64,000 bases of DNA from Flagellimonas ochracea. Lineage in GTDB: Bacteria > Bacteroidota > Bacteroidia > Flavobacteriales > Flavobacteriaceae. The notes under the pieces were generated by a model that did no database searches, was not told the origin of the DNA, and saw only the letters and a program-made list of their open reading frames with translations. Position 1 is the first letter of the stretch. Every line of letters begins with the position of its first letter. Shown here in pieces: positions 1 through 8,663 of this stretch. The position numbers and the translations under genes are program-made. The stretch spans positions 124,001-188,000 of the forward strand of contig NZ_JAAABI010000001.1 in assembly GCF_009903685.1 (NCBI RefSeq), in the 5' to 3' direction.

Positions 1-464
1 ACGGCATTATCTCCTTTCAAGGATACATAGTCCTTCGTGCCAGATAGCAACCGGTCAAACTCGGTGGCTGTGACGGTCAAGGTTTCGTTGTTGGCAAAGC
101 GTTTTGCGGTTTCCTTTATAACCGCAAAGGCTTCGGGAAGCATGTCATTGAGGGTTTTTTCAGAGATTTTGTATGCTTCCTCGTTAAGGCTATCTATTTC
201 GACGTAGATTTCTTCATTCCGGTCTATGTCGTTGGAGTTTTGTACTTCTTCCTGCAGGGCTGCAATCTTCTGATTGATTTCTTTGCAATCTGCCGCTATC
301 TGTGATTTAAACACAACTGTTTTTTCTCTTAGTTCGTCATGTGTTAAACCTTCCAGTTGCTGCTCAAAGGATTTTATTTCTTTCACCAAAGGTTCCAGTG
401 CCTTTACGTCTTTCTGCGATTTATCTCCTACAAATACCTTTAGTACGGAATTAATAAAGCTCAT
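1..464 (-). CDS. secA: Preprotein translocase subunit SecA, N-terminal fragment
   Basis: This is the first ~154 codons of a gene that runs off the left edge. It begins MSFINSVLKVFVGDKSQKD and continues with a helical acidic stretch. The pattern matches the start of Bacteroidetes SecA, which carries an extra N-terminal helical segment before the DEAD motor; the motor itself lies outside the window, so no nucleotide-binding motif is visible. SecA is the ATPase that drives unfolded preproteins through SecYEG at the inner membrane. The ATG at 462-464 is the only plausible start. The identification rests on N-terminal similarity alone. Confidence 0.8.
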   Translation of the reverse strand, partial: MSFINSVLKVFVGDKSQKDVKALEPLVKEIKSFEQQLEGLTHDELREKTVVFKSQIAADCKEINQKIAALQEEVQNSNDIDRNEEIYVEIDSLNEEAYKISEKTLNDMLPEAFAVIKETAKRFANNETLTVTATEFDRLLSGTKDYVSLKGDNA

Positions 465-547
465 GAAATTATTTTTCTTTTGATGTGCAAAAGCTATTCC
501 ATAGTCCGGAGTGAAGTGAAAACTTTTGCTAGGGTGTCAAAATTACA

Positions 548-577
548 TAAAAAAAAGCCTCAAAAGAGACTTTTTTA
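548..577 (-). terminator. Rho-independent terminator of the DUF2795 gene
   Basis: On the minus strand an A-rich stem pairs AAAGTCTC with GAGGCTTT around a TTTT loop and is followed by a run of T. It lies just downstream of the DUF2795 stop codon, between that gene and secA, so it should separate the two transcripts. Confidence 0.6.
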
Positions 578-598
578 CGGGGTTTGTTTTCTTGAAAG

Positions 599-823
599 TT
601 AATATTCATCCTCGTTCCAGAGGTAATCTTCCTCTGTGGGATAATCGGGCCAAATTTCTTCGATGGACTCATAAATTTCGCCACCTTCTTCTTCCATGCT
701 CTGTAGGTTTTCAACAACCTCCAAGGGCGCTCCTGTTCGGATTGCGTAATCTATTAGTTCGTCTTTGGTGGCTGGCCACGGTGCATCACTTAAATATGAG
801 GCTAATTCTAATGTCCAGTACAT
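599..823 (-). CDS. DUF2795 domain-containing protein
   Basis: A 74-residue protein (MYWTLELASYLSDAPWPATK...). The region LASYLSDAPWPATKDELIDYAIRTGAP matches the DUF2795 family, a small helical fold of unknown function common in Bacteroidetes. The C-terminal third is strongly acidic (EEEGGEIYESIEEIWPDYPT). It stands alone between secA and a cobalamin adenosyltransferase, with its own terminator downstream. No signal peptide or membrane segment is seen, so it is probably cytosolic. The function is unknown. Confidence 0.85.
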   Translation of the reverse strand: MYWTLELASYLSDAPWPATKDELIDYAIRTGAPLEVVENLQSMEEEGGEIYESIEEIWPDYPTEEDYLWNEDEY

Positions 824-948
824 AGTAACGGTTTGATTTTAAATTTTTTGCAAAAATAATTTTTAAACACAATTTGTCAAGCAAAATCGCAATTAATTAA
901 AGATTATTTTGAAACTGACAAAATTCTAACGCCAAAAAAGCGATTTTA

Positions 949-1506
949 TTAGTCCAATTTCTCTGGAATCCACTTAACCTCCTTTGCTTTTACATCTCTT
1001 GACAACTTTCGTGCCAACACAAAAAGATAATCGGATAACCTGTTTATATAGGAAAGCAATGCTTCAGGAACGGGCTCTTGCTCGTGCAAGTAGGAAATCA
1101 TGCGCTCGGCCCTTCGGCAAACTGTTCTGGCAATATGACAGTATGACACGATGGTATGCCCGCCAGGGAGGATAAAGTGCGTCATCTCAGGTAGATTTTC
1201 ATTCATTTGGTCCATTTCCTTTTCCAGCAGTTCGATGTCTTGGTTGTTTATTCTTGGAATTTTAAGCCGGCTGTCCTTTTTAGGCTCGGTAGCCAAGATT
1301 GAACCTACGGTAAACAGCTTTTCCTGGATCAATGCAATCGTTTTTTGGGAATGGGAATCAATCTTTTGATCACGAAGCAGACCAAGGAAGGCGTTAAGTT
1401 CGTCTATGGTTCCGTAGCTCTCTATTCGGATATGATGCTTGGGAACCCTAGTGCCGGTGAACAATGCCGTGGTGCCCTTGTCTCCTGTTTTGGTGTAAAT
1501 TTTCAT
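949..1506 (-). CDS. Cob(I)yrinic acid a,c-diamide adenosyltransferase, PduO type
   Basis: A 185-residue protein that moves the adenosyl group of ATP onto the cobalt of corrinoids to give adenosylcobalamin. The PduO-type ATP-binding signature TKTGDKGTTALFTG lies at residues 5-18. The second signature, ARTVCRRAERMISYL, is around residue 130, followed by SDYLFVLARKL. The length is normal for the family, a trimeric four-helix bundle. No cobalamin biosynthesis genes are nearby, so it probably acts on salvaged corrinoids, which is inference. No cobalamin riboswitch is visible upstream. Confidence 0.92.
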   Translation of the reverse strand: MKIYTKTGDKGTTALFTGTRVPKHHIRIESYGTIDELNAFLGLLRDQKIDSHSQKTIALIQEKLFTVGSILATEPKKDSRLKIPRINNQDIELLEKEMDQMNENLPEMTHFILPGGHTIVSYCHIARTVCRRAERMISYLHEQEPVPEALLSYINRLSDYLFVLARKLSRDVKAKEVKWIPEKLD

Positions 1507-1561
1507 AGTGGTCAGTGGTCATCTTTAGCGTTTCCTAAATTTGCGAAATAGCCTTCTTTTT

Positions 1562-2029
1562 CTAAAGCTCCAATATTCCAGAAATTAATGACTTATATTC
1601 TTCAATATCCTTTTCAAATTTCCTTTGTATAGCAATCCACAATATAATTCCCAATGCTAATATCATTCCTCCAAGTATAAAGATTGAGCCACTGCCACTT
1701 ATTCCAGAGATTATCGCAATTAGCAAACCCAAACCCAAAGCAATATGTGTAAATATTACCAACGACATTAAAAAGTGTTGATTAAAGTGAATTTCTATAT
1801 TGGTCTTGTTTTCAGTGTTTACTTTCAACAATTTTCCATTAACAATAGTCCAGTTTTGGAATGCCATATACCAAACAAAAAGTATCCGTTTACGCACTTT
1901 AAAAGTCAATGAATTATTTTCATTATTCTCCATATCAAAAACAAATCCATTATCAGGTCCAAGTGCGGATTTTAATTTCTTACTAATTTCTTTAGGATTA
2001 TTTTTCACTTCAAAATTCCATGCTTTCAT
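1562..2029 (-). CDS. Hypothetical membrane protein with two transmembrane segments
   Basis: A 155-residue protein I do not recognise. The first ~80 residues are soluble and begin MKAWNFEVKNNPKEISKKL. Two hydrophobic segments follow at about residues 88-108 and 112-132 (for example ALGLGLLIAIISGI), and the tail is charged. It lies 55 bp downstream of the adenosyltransferase start on the same strand. An FNHFLMSLV-like segment precedes the first helix. No catalytic motif is seen. Confidence 0.7.
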   Translation of the reverse strand: MKAWNFEVKNNPKEISKKLKSALGPDNGFVFDMENNENNSLTFKVRKRILFVWYMAFQNWTIVNGKLLKVNTENKTNIEIHFNQHFLMSLVIFTHIALGLGLLIAIISGISGSGSIFILGGMILALGIILWIAIQRKFEKDIEEYKSLISGILEL

Positions 2030-2082
2030 ATTTTCCCTTTAAATTTTTGGCGACTCATTGCTCATTGCCAATTGTTCAATGG

Positions 2083-2244
2083 CTATTGCTCATTGTTTCT
2101 TTCATTTCTGCGTTTCCCTTCCATGAACTTGCGCGACCTTCTTCGCTTGTTGGCCCTTTTGTTTCGGAATAGAATAACGAGGTATATCAACCCCAATACC
2201 ACTAGAATGTACCATATTGTGTTGTCTGTAGATGCATATTCCAT
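2083..2244 (-). CDS. Small single-pass membrane protein, 53 aa
   Basis: A short gene with an ATG at 2242-2244 and a TAG stop at 2083-2085. The product starts MEYASTDNTIWYILVVLGLI, has one hydrophobic helix at residues 10-26, and then a very basic tail (RNKRANKRRRSRKFMEGKRR). By the positive-inside rule the tail would be cytoplasmic. It sits between two minus-strand genes and fills an otherwise empty gap. The function is unknown. Support is the intact reading frame and the clear helix-plus-basic-tail composition. Confidence 0.6.
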   Translation of the reverse strand: MEYASTDNTIWYILVVLGLIYLVILFRNKRANKRRRSRKFMEGKRRNERNNEQ

Positions 2245-2261
2245 AACTTAAAATTACTTTT

Positions 2262-2765
2262 TTAAATCCGAATGGTGAAATGTTGTTTCACTTGTTCTTT
2301 CCGAATGAAAATGGCCCCACAATAAAACATATCGATGCTCACAGAAATCTCCGGTAACTTCGTTAGTTCTGCCCAATCCTGCTGTTTTTTTTGATTTGCA
2401 TGTATGGAATTCACTAAAATCATGCTGTCATTATGAAACACTCTTTCATGAAGAAGTGCATGGAATCCTAATTTATCCAATTGATTTATAAACAAAACGT
2501 CCCTCGGACTGTCCTCGAAATTGATTTGGTGAAATTTGTTGCTGATTTTCCTTTTTATCGCTTCGTTATTTTCGAGATACACTTTTTCTGCTTGAAAATA
2601 GTGAATGCTATTCATTAGCACATTAAGGGCCTTATCCCTTGAAAATCTTTTTTTGGAATATAGACACTGGGTCACATAGTTGAATACAAAAGGGGAGTGC
2701 ACACCGTGGGCATTGGTGGATTTTACCAAAAACTTTAAATATGCTATAAACTTGAACATAAACAC
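2262..2765 (-). CDS. Short methyltransferase-like protein with HGVHSPF motif
   Basis: A 167-residue protein with the N-terminal signature STNAHGVHSPFVFNYVTQCL. I know this signature from a Bacteroidetes family of SAM-dependent O-methyltransferase-like proteins of about 230 residues. This copy is shorter, and I see no glycine-rich SAM-binding loop, so it may be degenerate or have lost activity. It ends with the family-like FHIRI-type tail (QHFTIRI). It lies 26 bp downstream of the ABC-F gene on the same strand and may be co-transcribed with it. The function is uncertain. Confidence 0.6.
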   Translation of the reverse strand: MFMFKFIAYLKFLVKSTNAHGVHSPFVFNYVTQCLYSKKRFSRDKALNVLMNSIHYFQAEKVYLENNEAIKRKISNKFHQINFEDSPRDVLFINQLDKLGFHALLHERVFHNDSMILVNSIHANQKKQQDWAELTKLPEISVSIDMFYCGAIFIRKEQVKQHFTIRI

Positions 2766-2791
2766 CCCCGTGGTCCTCTCAAAGGGACATA

Positions 2792-4669
2792 TTAATCATC
2801 TAAAATGGAAGAAAGCTCAAACCAACGTTCTGTTTTAGCTTCAATGTTGTCTGATACTTCCTTGAGTTGAATGGAGAGTTGGTCGATTTCATCACCCGTT
2901 AAATCTGGGTTCCCAAACTTGTGCTGCAGTACTTCTTTCTTTTCCTCCAGTTTTTGGATTTCCCTTTCCAAATTCTTGTATTCCTTTTGTTCCAAATATG
3001 AAAGCTTTCTGGAATCATCCTTTTCTTTCCATTGTGTTTTTTGAGGCTTGGCTGTGCCATTCTCCTTGTTTTGCCTTTCTACCGCAACCTGACTGTTTTC
3101 ATAAATCCTGTAGTCGGAGTAGTTCCCAGGAAAGTCTTCTATGATTCCATCGCCTTTGAAAATGAACAAATGATCCACAATTTTGTCCATAAAATAGCGA
3201 TCGTGGGACACTACGATCAAACATCCCGGAAAGTCCAATAAAAAGCTTTCTAGCACATTCAATGTTACGATGTCCAAATCATTGGTGGGCTCATCCAATA
3301 TCAAAAAGTTTGGGTTTTGGATGAGCACTGTACATAAATAAAGGCGTTTTCGCTCTCCACCACTCAGTTTTTCTACAAAATCGTATTGTTTTTTACGATC
3401 AAAAAGAAAGCGCTCCAATAGCTGCTGTGCCGAAATTTGTTTTCCTTTTTTTAGGGGAATATAATCACCAAACGCTTTGATGACATCAATTACTTTTTGT
3501 CCTTCTTTAACCGGAATGCCCTTTTGGGTATAGTAACCAAATTTTAGTGTGTCGCCCACGACAACTTTGCCACCGTCAATAGTTTCATTTTGGGTTAAGA
3601 TGTTCAAGAAAGTGGATTTCCCGCTCCCATTTTTTCCAATGATGCCCACACGCTCACCTTTGGTGAAGGTATAATCGAACTTGTCCAAGATCAATTTATC
3701 ACCATAGAATTTGGAAACCTTGTGCAATTCTAAAATCTTACTTCCAAGGCGTTCCATGTTCAACTCCAATTGTACTTGGTGCTCCTGCCTTCTTTGGTGT
3801 GCCCGTTGCTTAATTTCCTTAAAATCATCTATCCTCGATTTGGATTTGGTGGTTCGTGCCTTGGGCTGTCTACGCATCCATTCCAGTTCTTTTTTGTAGA
3901 GCAGTTTGGATTTGTGTTGCTCTACCGCTTGTCGTTCAAAACGGGCTTCCTTTTCTTTCAGATAATAGGAGTAGTTTCCTTTGTAGGTATAAAGTTGGTT
4001 GTTGTCCAGTTCAATGATTTCGTTGCAGATACGATCCAAAAAATATCGATCGTGGGTAACCATAAAAAGCGTAATGTTCTCTTTGGTGAAGTAAGTTTCC
4101 AGCCATTCAATCATTTCAAGGTCCAAATGGTTGGTAGGTTCATCCAAAATGAGCAACTCAGGATTTTTGAGTAAGGCGTTGGCAAGGGCCAAGCGTTTTT
4201 TTTGTCCGCCAGAAAGTGTGCTCACTTTGGCATCAAGCTGGGTCAATTGTAGTTTAAAGAGAATTTGCTTGTACTGGGTTTCAAAATCCCAGGCATTGTT
4301 CCTTTCCATGGCTTCGAAGGCCTTTTGATATTTTTCGGCATCATCCGGATTCTCAACGGCTTTTTCATAGGCCGCAATAATCCTTAAAACCTCATTGTCC
4401 GTTGCAAGGATGGTTTCTTCAATGGTGAGCGCAGGGTTTAGTTGGGGCTCTTGTTCCAAAAATGCAATTTTGGTGCCTTTTCGCAGAGTTACTTGTCCAG
4501 TTTCGGAAACATCCTTACCTGATAAAATATTGAGAATGGAGGTTTTGCCACTCCCATTTTTTGCAATGAGCGCAATTTTTTGGTCTTTGTTAATACCAAA
4601 AGAAATGTTGGAGAAAAGAACTAACTCACCATAAGATTTTGATATGTTTTCTGCCGTCAAAAGGTTCAT
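2792..4669 (-). CDS. uup: ABC-F family ATPase, Uup-like
   Basis: A 625-residue soluble protein with two ABC cassettes and no membrane domain. Cassette 1 has Walker A AKNGSGKTS (near residue 37), signature LSGGQKKRLALA and Walker B LLILDEPTNHLDL. Cassette 2 has GKNGSGKST, LSGGERKRLYLC and FLILDEPTNDLD. The inter-cassette linker contains the basic RRQPKARTTKSKSR segment of ABC-F proteins. A C-terminal coiled coil (residues ~540-620) is the Uup hallmark. ABC-F proteins act on ribosomes or on branched DNA (Uup). The exact substrate is inferred from the C-terminal domain. Confidence 0.88.
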   Translation of the reverse strand: MNLLTAENISKSYGELVLFSNISFGINKDQKIALIAKNGSGKTSILNILSGKDVSETGQVTLRKGTKIAFLEQEPQLNPALTIEETILATDNEVLRIIAAYEKAVENPDDAEKYQKAFEAMERNNAWDFETQYKQILFKLQLTQLDAKVSTLSGGQKKRLALANALLKNPELLILDEPTNHLDLEMIEWLETYFTKENITLFMVTHDRYFLDRICNEIIELDNNQLYTYKGNYSYYLKEKEARFERQAVEQHKSKLLYKKELEWMRRQPKARTTKSKSRIDDFKEIKQRAHQRRQEHQVQLELNMERLGSKILELHKVSKFYGDKLILDKFDYTFTKGERVGIIGKNGSGKSTFLNILTQNETIDGGKVVVGDTLKFGYYTQKGIPVKEGQKVIDVIKAFGDYIPLKKGKQISAQQLLERFLFDRKKQYDFVEKLSGGERKRLYLCTVLIQNPNFLILDEPTNDLDIVTLNVLESFLLDFPGCLIVVSHDRYFMDKIVDHLFIFKGDGIIEDFPGNYSDYRIYENSQVAVERQNKENGTAKPQKTQWKEKDDSRKLSYLEQKEYKNLEREIQKLEEKKEVLQHKFGNPDLTGDEIDQLSIQLKEVSDNIEAKTERWFELSSILDD

Positions 4670-4690
4670 GCAAACAATTTATATATGGAG

Positions 4691-5860
4691 TTAAGGGTGT
4701 GCCATTTTAATGTTAAAGGCATACCTGATACCCAAGGTTAACATTATGGGAATAACAACCGGTGAGAAAATCTGGATTTTTAAAATCCAAAGCAGCATCA
4801 AAACCGCAAATAGCGAAAGGAGAAACCAAAAATACTTGATACACCAAGAGGGTAGTTTAGGCTGAAAAATTAAGACAAACCCCGCCACTAAGTTGACTGG
4901 AAAAGCCCATAGCAGGTTAAAATTATAGGGGGTTGAGGTATGGTCGGTGGCCACCCATAATAAAAATAGAACGGTTCCGACTAACCCTGTCAACAGCAAT
5001 AATGAAAAATCCAACCACTTACTTTTTGTTTTGTGCCTATAATCCAAATAGGTAATGATCGTCGTGAAAATCAAAAGTAAAAGAAACCAGAAAAGCGGAG
5101 ATAGCGGAAAAAAGTCATTGTTTGTATGTTCGCTATAGTCCAATACCGTGCGTTCCCTTTTCACCAAGGGTTCTCCATTTTTTGTTGTATTGTCCATTTG
5201 GTACATGGTGTAGTAGGGCAGGAACATATGTTCTTTTACGGTTGCTTTTCGATCCACCACCGACCCAAAGGCCAAATCGATTCCGAAGGCACCCCAAGAA
5301 TTAACGTTCAAATGCTGCCGAACCAACTGCCTAAAGGTGTACCGTTTTTCAAGATGTGAACCCTCAAAAACAATGGCATCGCCATAAAGATTTTTTAAAA
5401 TATCACCAGTAATACTGGAGCAATTGTACCAAAGCGGGTCATAGAGGTAGTCACGATTTTGAGGGAGATAGTTGTTTTCCAGATAGGCGTGTATCCGGTT
5501 TTTTTCTTCGAGCGTAAAATCGAAGATTTGTTCCTTTACCCATCTTTTTTCAAGTTCATACTCGAAAAGGAAGGCATCAAAACTTCTTCTGGACAGGGAA
5601 TAAATGAGTTTTCCCTTAACAAAGTTGAGATAGAAATTGGGTCTGTTAAAATCAAAGGTGCCATAGTTGTAGACCACATCGATCCCCAATTCAGGATCTT
5701 GGACCCGAATGGCGGTATGGCCGAACGCGTAATACAACTCATCCCCGGCCGAACAGGTGAGCAAGCTTACTTGTGACTTATGCGTTAGTTGTGGTGCTTG
5801 AGAAAATACCTTTATCCCGAGGCACAGACATGCTATAAAAAGAATAATGTGAAGTCTCAT
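4691..5860 (-). CDS. DUF4105 (Lnb N-terminal-like) membrane protein
   Basis: A 389-residue protein with a signal peptide (residues 1-20, cleavage near FSQA). A periplasmic DUF4105 domain covers residues ~25-240, with the motif GDELYYAFGHTAIRVQDP and the cysteine motif LWYNCSSITGDIL. The Cys/His arrangement of this family resembles papain-like hydrolases, but activity is unproven. The C-terminal third (250-389) has about five hydrophobic helices. It is transcribed divergently from pssA and 22 bp upstream of the ABC-F gene. Confidence 0.82.
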   Translation of the reverse strand: MRLHIILFIACLCLGIKVFSQAPQLTHKSQVSLLTCSAGDELYYAFGHTAIRVQDPELGIDVVYNYGTFDFNRPNFYLNFVKGKLIYSLSRRSFDAFLFEYELEKRWVKEQIFDFTLEEKNRIHAYLENNYLPQNRDYLYDPLWYNCSSITGDILKNLYGDAIVFEGSHLEKRYTFRQLVRQHLNVNSWGAFGIDLAFGSVVDRKATVKEHMFLPYYTMYQMDNTTKNGEPLVKRERTVLDYSEHTNNDFFPLSPLFWFLLLLIFTTIITYLDYRHKTKSKWLDFSLLLLTGLVGTVLFLLWVATDHTSTPYNFNLLWAFPVNLVAGFVLIFQPKLPSWCIKYFWFLLSLFAVLMLLWILKIQIFSPVVIPIMLTLGIRYAFNIKMAHP

Positions 5861-5960
5861 CTCAAATTATGTCTGGCAAATATCAAAATAAATATGGCTC
5901 TGTGGCACATCAAAATCAATCTCGTTGATTTTTCTCTTATTTTTACGGAAATCTGACCAT

Positions 5961-6692
5961 ATGAAGCAATATATCCCGAACCTATTAACACTTTTCAATG
6001 TTTTTAGTGGTTGCGTGGCTGTTATGTTCGCTGTGTTGAACCGTTTAGAGCTGGCAGCACTATTTGTTTTCATAGGAATTCTGTTCGACTTCTTAGATGG
6101 ATTGGCCGCACGGTTATTAAACGTGCGAAGCGAAGTAGGTGTGCAATTGGATTCTTTGGCAGATATGATTACCAGTGGTTTGACTCCGGGCGTTATCATG
6201 TTTCAATTGTTGGCCATGGCGGAACGAGGTGGTTGGAATCTCGGTTTTTTTGGTCATGACACGGAGATGACCCTACTTCCTTTTTTGGGATTTGTAATCA
6301 CCATGGCATCGGCATATCGTTTGGCCAAGTTCAATGTGGACGAAAACCAAGTTTATTCTTTTAGGGGATTGCCCACTCCGGCAAATGCCTTGTTGATTCT
6401 TTCCCTGCCCTTGATTTTATTGTACCACAATAATGAAATTTTGAGTGGAATAATACTCAACCAATGGTTTTTAATAGGGTTGACATTGGTAAGCGCCTAC
6501 CTGCTGAATTCCAACATAACCCTCTTTGCTTTAAAATTTGCCAATTGGAGTTTTAGGGATAATGCAGTGCGCTATTTATTTTTGATAGGGAGTTTGGTCC
6601 TCATATTGACCCTTAGGTTTTTGGCGATACCGCTAATCATCCTGTTTTATATTTTGGCTTCCCTTTTGATGCCTAAAACAGAAGTGGATTAA
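5961..6692 (+). CDS. pssA: CDP-diacylglycerol--serine O-phosphatidyltransferase
   Basis: A 243-residue polytopic enzyme that joins CDP-diacylglycerol and serine to form phosphatidylserine, the precursor of phosphatidylethanolamine. The CDP-alcohol phosphotransferase motif D-G-x2-A-R-x8-G-x3-D-x3-D is complete: [20 protein letters not shown], then LAD. I chose the ATG at 5961 ([18 protein letters not shown]) rather than the upstream in-frame ATG at 5925, because family members begin with this helix. The 3' end overlaps lptB by 4 bp in convergent orientation. Confidence 0.93.
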   Translation: MKQYIPNLLTLFNVFSGCVAVMFAVLNRLELAALFVFIGILFDFLDGLAARLLNVRSEVGVQLDSLADMITSGLTPGVIMFQLLAMAERGGWNLGFFGHDTEMTLLPFLGFVITMASAYRLAKFNVDENQVYSFRGLPTPANALLILSLPLILLYHNNEILSGIILNQWFLIGLTLVSAYLLNSNITLFALKFANWSFRDNAVRYLFLIGSLVLILTLRFLAIPLIILFYILASLLMPKTEVD

Positions 6693-7429
6693 AAATCCAA
6701 TTTCTTTTTTCTAAGTTCAAAATTTTGTCCCAGATATACTTTCCGGACCATCTCATCCACAGCCAACTCTTCAGGAATGCCAGCTTTTAAGATTCCTCCC
6801 TCGAACATTAAATAAGACCGCTCGGTAATGGCCAAGGTTTCCTGCACATTGTGGTCAGTAATAAGGATGCCGATATTTTTGTTTTTAAGCTGTGCCACGA
6901 TTCGTTGAATGTCCTCTACAGCCACTGGGTCCACCCCGGCAAAGGGTTCATCCAGCAAAATGAACTTTGGGTCAGTCGCCAACGCACGTGCAATTTCGGT
7001 ACGTCTCCGTTCACCGCCAGACAGCAAATCACCACGATTTTTTCGAATGTGTCCCAATCCAAACTCATCAATCAAGGATTCCATTTTCATATGCTGTTCC
7101 TTCTTGCTCAGTTTGGTCAACTGCAAGACGCTCAAAATGTTATCTTCAATGCTCAATTTTCGAAAAACAGAGGCTTCTTGGGCCAAATACCCTATGCCGT
7201 TCTGGGCTCTTTTGTACATGGGAAAATTGGTGATTTCCATATCGTCCAAAAAAATTTGCCCTCCGTTTGGCTTGATGAGCCCTACAATCATGTAAAATGA
7301 TGTGGTTTTTCCCGCGCCGTTGGGACCCAAAAGGCCCACAATTTCACCTTGGTTTACTTCAAGCGATATGCCTTTGACCACTTTTCGCCCTCTATAGGCC
7401 TTCATTATATTTTCTGCGCGTAGCTTCAT
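6689..7429 (-). CDS. lptB: LPS export ABC transporter ATP-binding protein
   Basis: A 246-residue ATPase that powers lipopolysaccharide extraction from the inner membrane with LptF/LptG. Walker A is [13 protein letters not shown], the signature [15 protein letters not shown], Walker [16 protein letters not shown], and the switch histidine is in [12 protein letters not shown]. The GVDP and HNVRETL-type segments are typical of LptB rather than of other ABC ATPases. It is the last gene of a kdsD-tatC-AhpD-like-lptB cluster, and kdsD makes a KDO precursor, which supports an LPS role. Confidence 0.93.
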   Translation of the reverse strand: MKLRAENIMKAYRGRKVVKGISLEVNQGEIVGLLGPNGAGKTTSFYMIVGLIKPNGGQIFLDDMEITNFPMYKRAQNGIGYLAQEASVFRKLSIEDNILSVLQLTKLSKKEQHMKMESLIDEFGLGHIRKNRGDLLSGGERRRTEIARALATDPKFILLDEPFAGVDPVAVEDIQRIVAQLKNKNIGILITDHNVQETLAITERSYLMFEGGILKAGIPEELAVDEMVRKVYLGQNFELRKKKLDF

Positions 7430-7486
7430 ACGAATTTGCCAAAACTAATCATATTCTATTTCTATGAATGATTCTTTGGGTTTTTT

Positions 7487-7837
7487 TTAAGCCTCGTTTT
7501 CTTCCAAATCCTCCCAAAATTCATAGGCGCGTCTCAAATGCGGAATAACTATTGTACCGCCCACCAGCGTTGCTATTCCCAAAGTTTCCATTATCTCTTC
7601 CTTATTGGCACCTGCTTTTTTGGAACTCTCCAAATGATACTTCACACAATCATCGCAACGGAGCACAGCAGATGCAACTAATCCAAGCAATTCCTTGGTC
7701 TTTACATCCAGGGCACCAGCCATATAGGCGTTGGTGTCCAAGTTAAAGATGCGTTTGATGAGCTTGTTGTTTTCATCGAGCAACTTGTCGTTCATCTTAG
7801 AACGATAGTCGTTGAATTCTTCGACTTTATTTGGCAT
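7487..7837 (-). CDS. Carboxymuconolactone decarboxylase / AhpD-like protein
   Basis: A 116-residue helical protein with the redox motif RCDDCVKYHLESSKKAG (residues ~61-77), a CxxC plus His arrangement typical of AhpD-like members. The first ~35 residues are charged. It overlaps the end of tatC by 11 bp on the same strand, so the two are almost certainly translationally coupled. A peroxidase or disulfide-exchange role is likely from the motif. The partner protein is not apparent. Confidence 0.85.
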   Translation of the reverse strand: MPNKVEEFNDYRSKMNDKLLDENNKLIKRIFNLDTNAYMAGALDVKTKELLGLVASAVLRCDDCVKYHLESSKKAGANKEEIMETLGIATLVGGTIVIPHLRRAYEFWEDLEENEA

Positions 7838-8663
7838 TTGCTTTTTCTTTTTTAGCTTCCCTTTTTAGGACTATTTTAGAAATATGGATACTTATTTGGT
7901 ATAAAATAAGTACAGGAACCGCTACCACAATTTGGCTGGCCACATCGGGAGGGGTAATAATGGCCGAGAAAACCAATACGATCACCATGGCTATTTTTCG
8001 ATACTTCCTAAGAATTTCTGGCGTCACCAGTCCGACTTTTGTCAAAAAGAAGATGATGATGGGCAGCTCGAACATAATCCCACAGGCAATGACGGATGCC
8101 CTTACCGTAGCAATAAATGAACCAATATCAATTTCATTGAGCACCTCCTTACTCACCTGATACGTGCCCAAAAAGTTGATGGATAAAGGCGCTACTACAT
8201 AATATCCGAATAGTACACCCATAAAGAACAGTAAAGAAGCGGTCAATATAAACCCCCTTGAGTACTTTCGTTCCTTCTCATAAAGTCCTGGGCTAATGAA
8301 GCGCCACAACTCCCAAAGCACATAAGGAAATGCAATGATGAATCCAGCCCAGATAGAAGTCCAGATGTGGGCCGAAAATTGCCCTGCCATGGTTCGGTTT
8401 TGAATGGTAAAAGGCAAGGATTCACCACAAAACTCAGAGTCAATCCCGAAAAAGGTGGCTATTCTACAGAAGAATCTGTAGGTTGGAAAATCCATTTTTT
8501 TGGGACCAAAGATTACCGTGTCAAAAATGAAATCTTTCATTACAAAAGCAACGCAGCCAATAATCACGATTGCCAGTGTGGATCGTATCAAGTGCCAACG
8601 CAGTTCTTCCAAATGGTCCAAAAAGGACATTTCGTCGTATTTTTTCTTTGCTTCGTCAGCCAT
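7827..8663 (-). CDS. tatC: Sec-independent (Tat) translocase subunit TatC
   Basis: A 278-residue protein with six hydrophobic helices and the TatC start MSFLDHLEELRWHLIRS, the cytoplasmic region that binds twin-arginine signals. Other family features are FIIAFPYVLWELWRFISPGL and the conserved ...FELPIIIFFLTKVGLV. It receives folded proteins carrying twin-arginine signal peptides; no tatA/B gene is in the window. Its stop and the kdsD start share one base. A possible Tat substrate is the ankyrin-like cassette protein at 40173-41048. Confidence 0.95.
   Translation of the reverse strand: MADEAKKKYDEMSFLDHLEELRWHLIRSTLAIVIIGCVAFVMKDFIFDTVIFGPKKMDFPTYRFFCRIATFFGIDSEFCGESLPFTIQNRTMAGQFSAHIWTSIWAGFIIAFPYVLWELWRFISPGLYEKERKYSRGFILTASLLFFMGVLFGYYVVAPLSINFLGTYQVSKEVLNEIDIGSFIATVRASVIACGIMFELPIIIFFLTKVGLVTPEILRKYRKIAMVIVLVFSAIITPPDVASQIVVAVPVLILYQISIHISKIVLKREAKKEKANAK

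Noticed and set aside
1507..1561. Cobalamin riboswitch for the adenosyltransferase gene
   Set aside because: The upstream gap is only ~55 bp, and I see no B12-box-like sequence there.
5925..5960. Longer pssA from the ATG at 5925
   Set aside because: The 12 extra residues (MIFLLFLRKSDH) are not found in the family, and the next ATG starts the conserved first helix.
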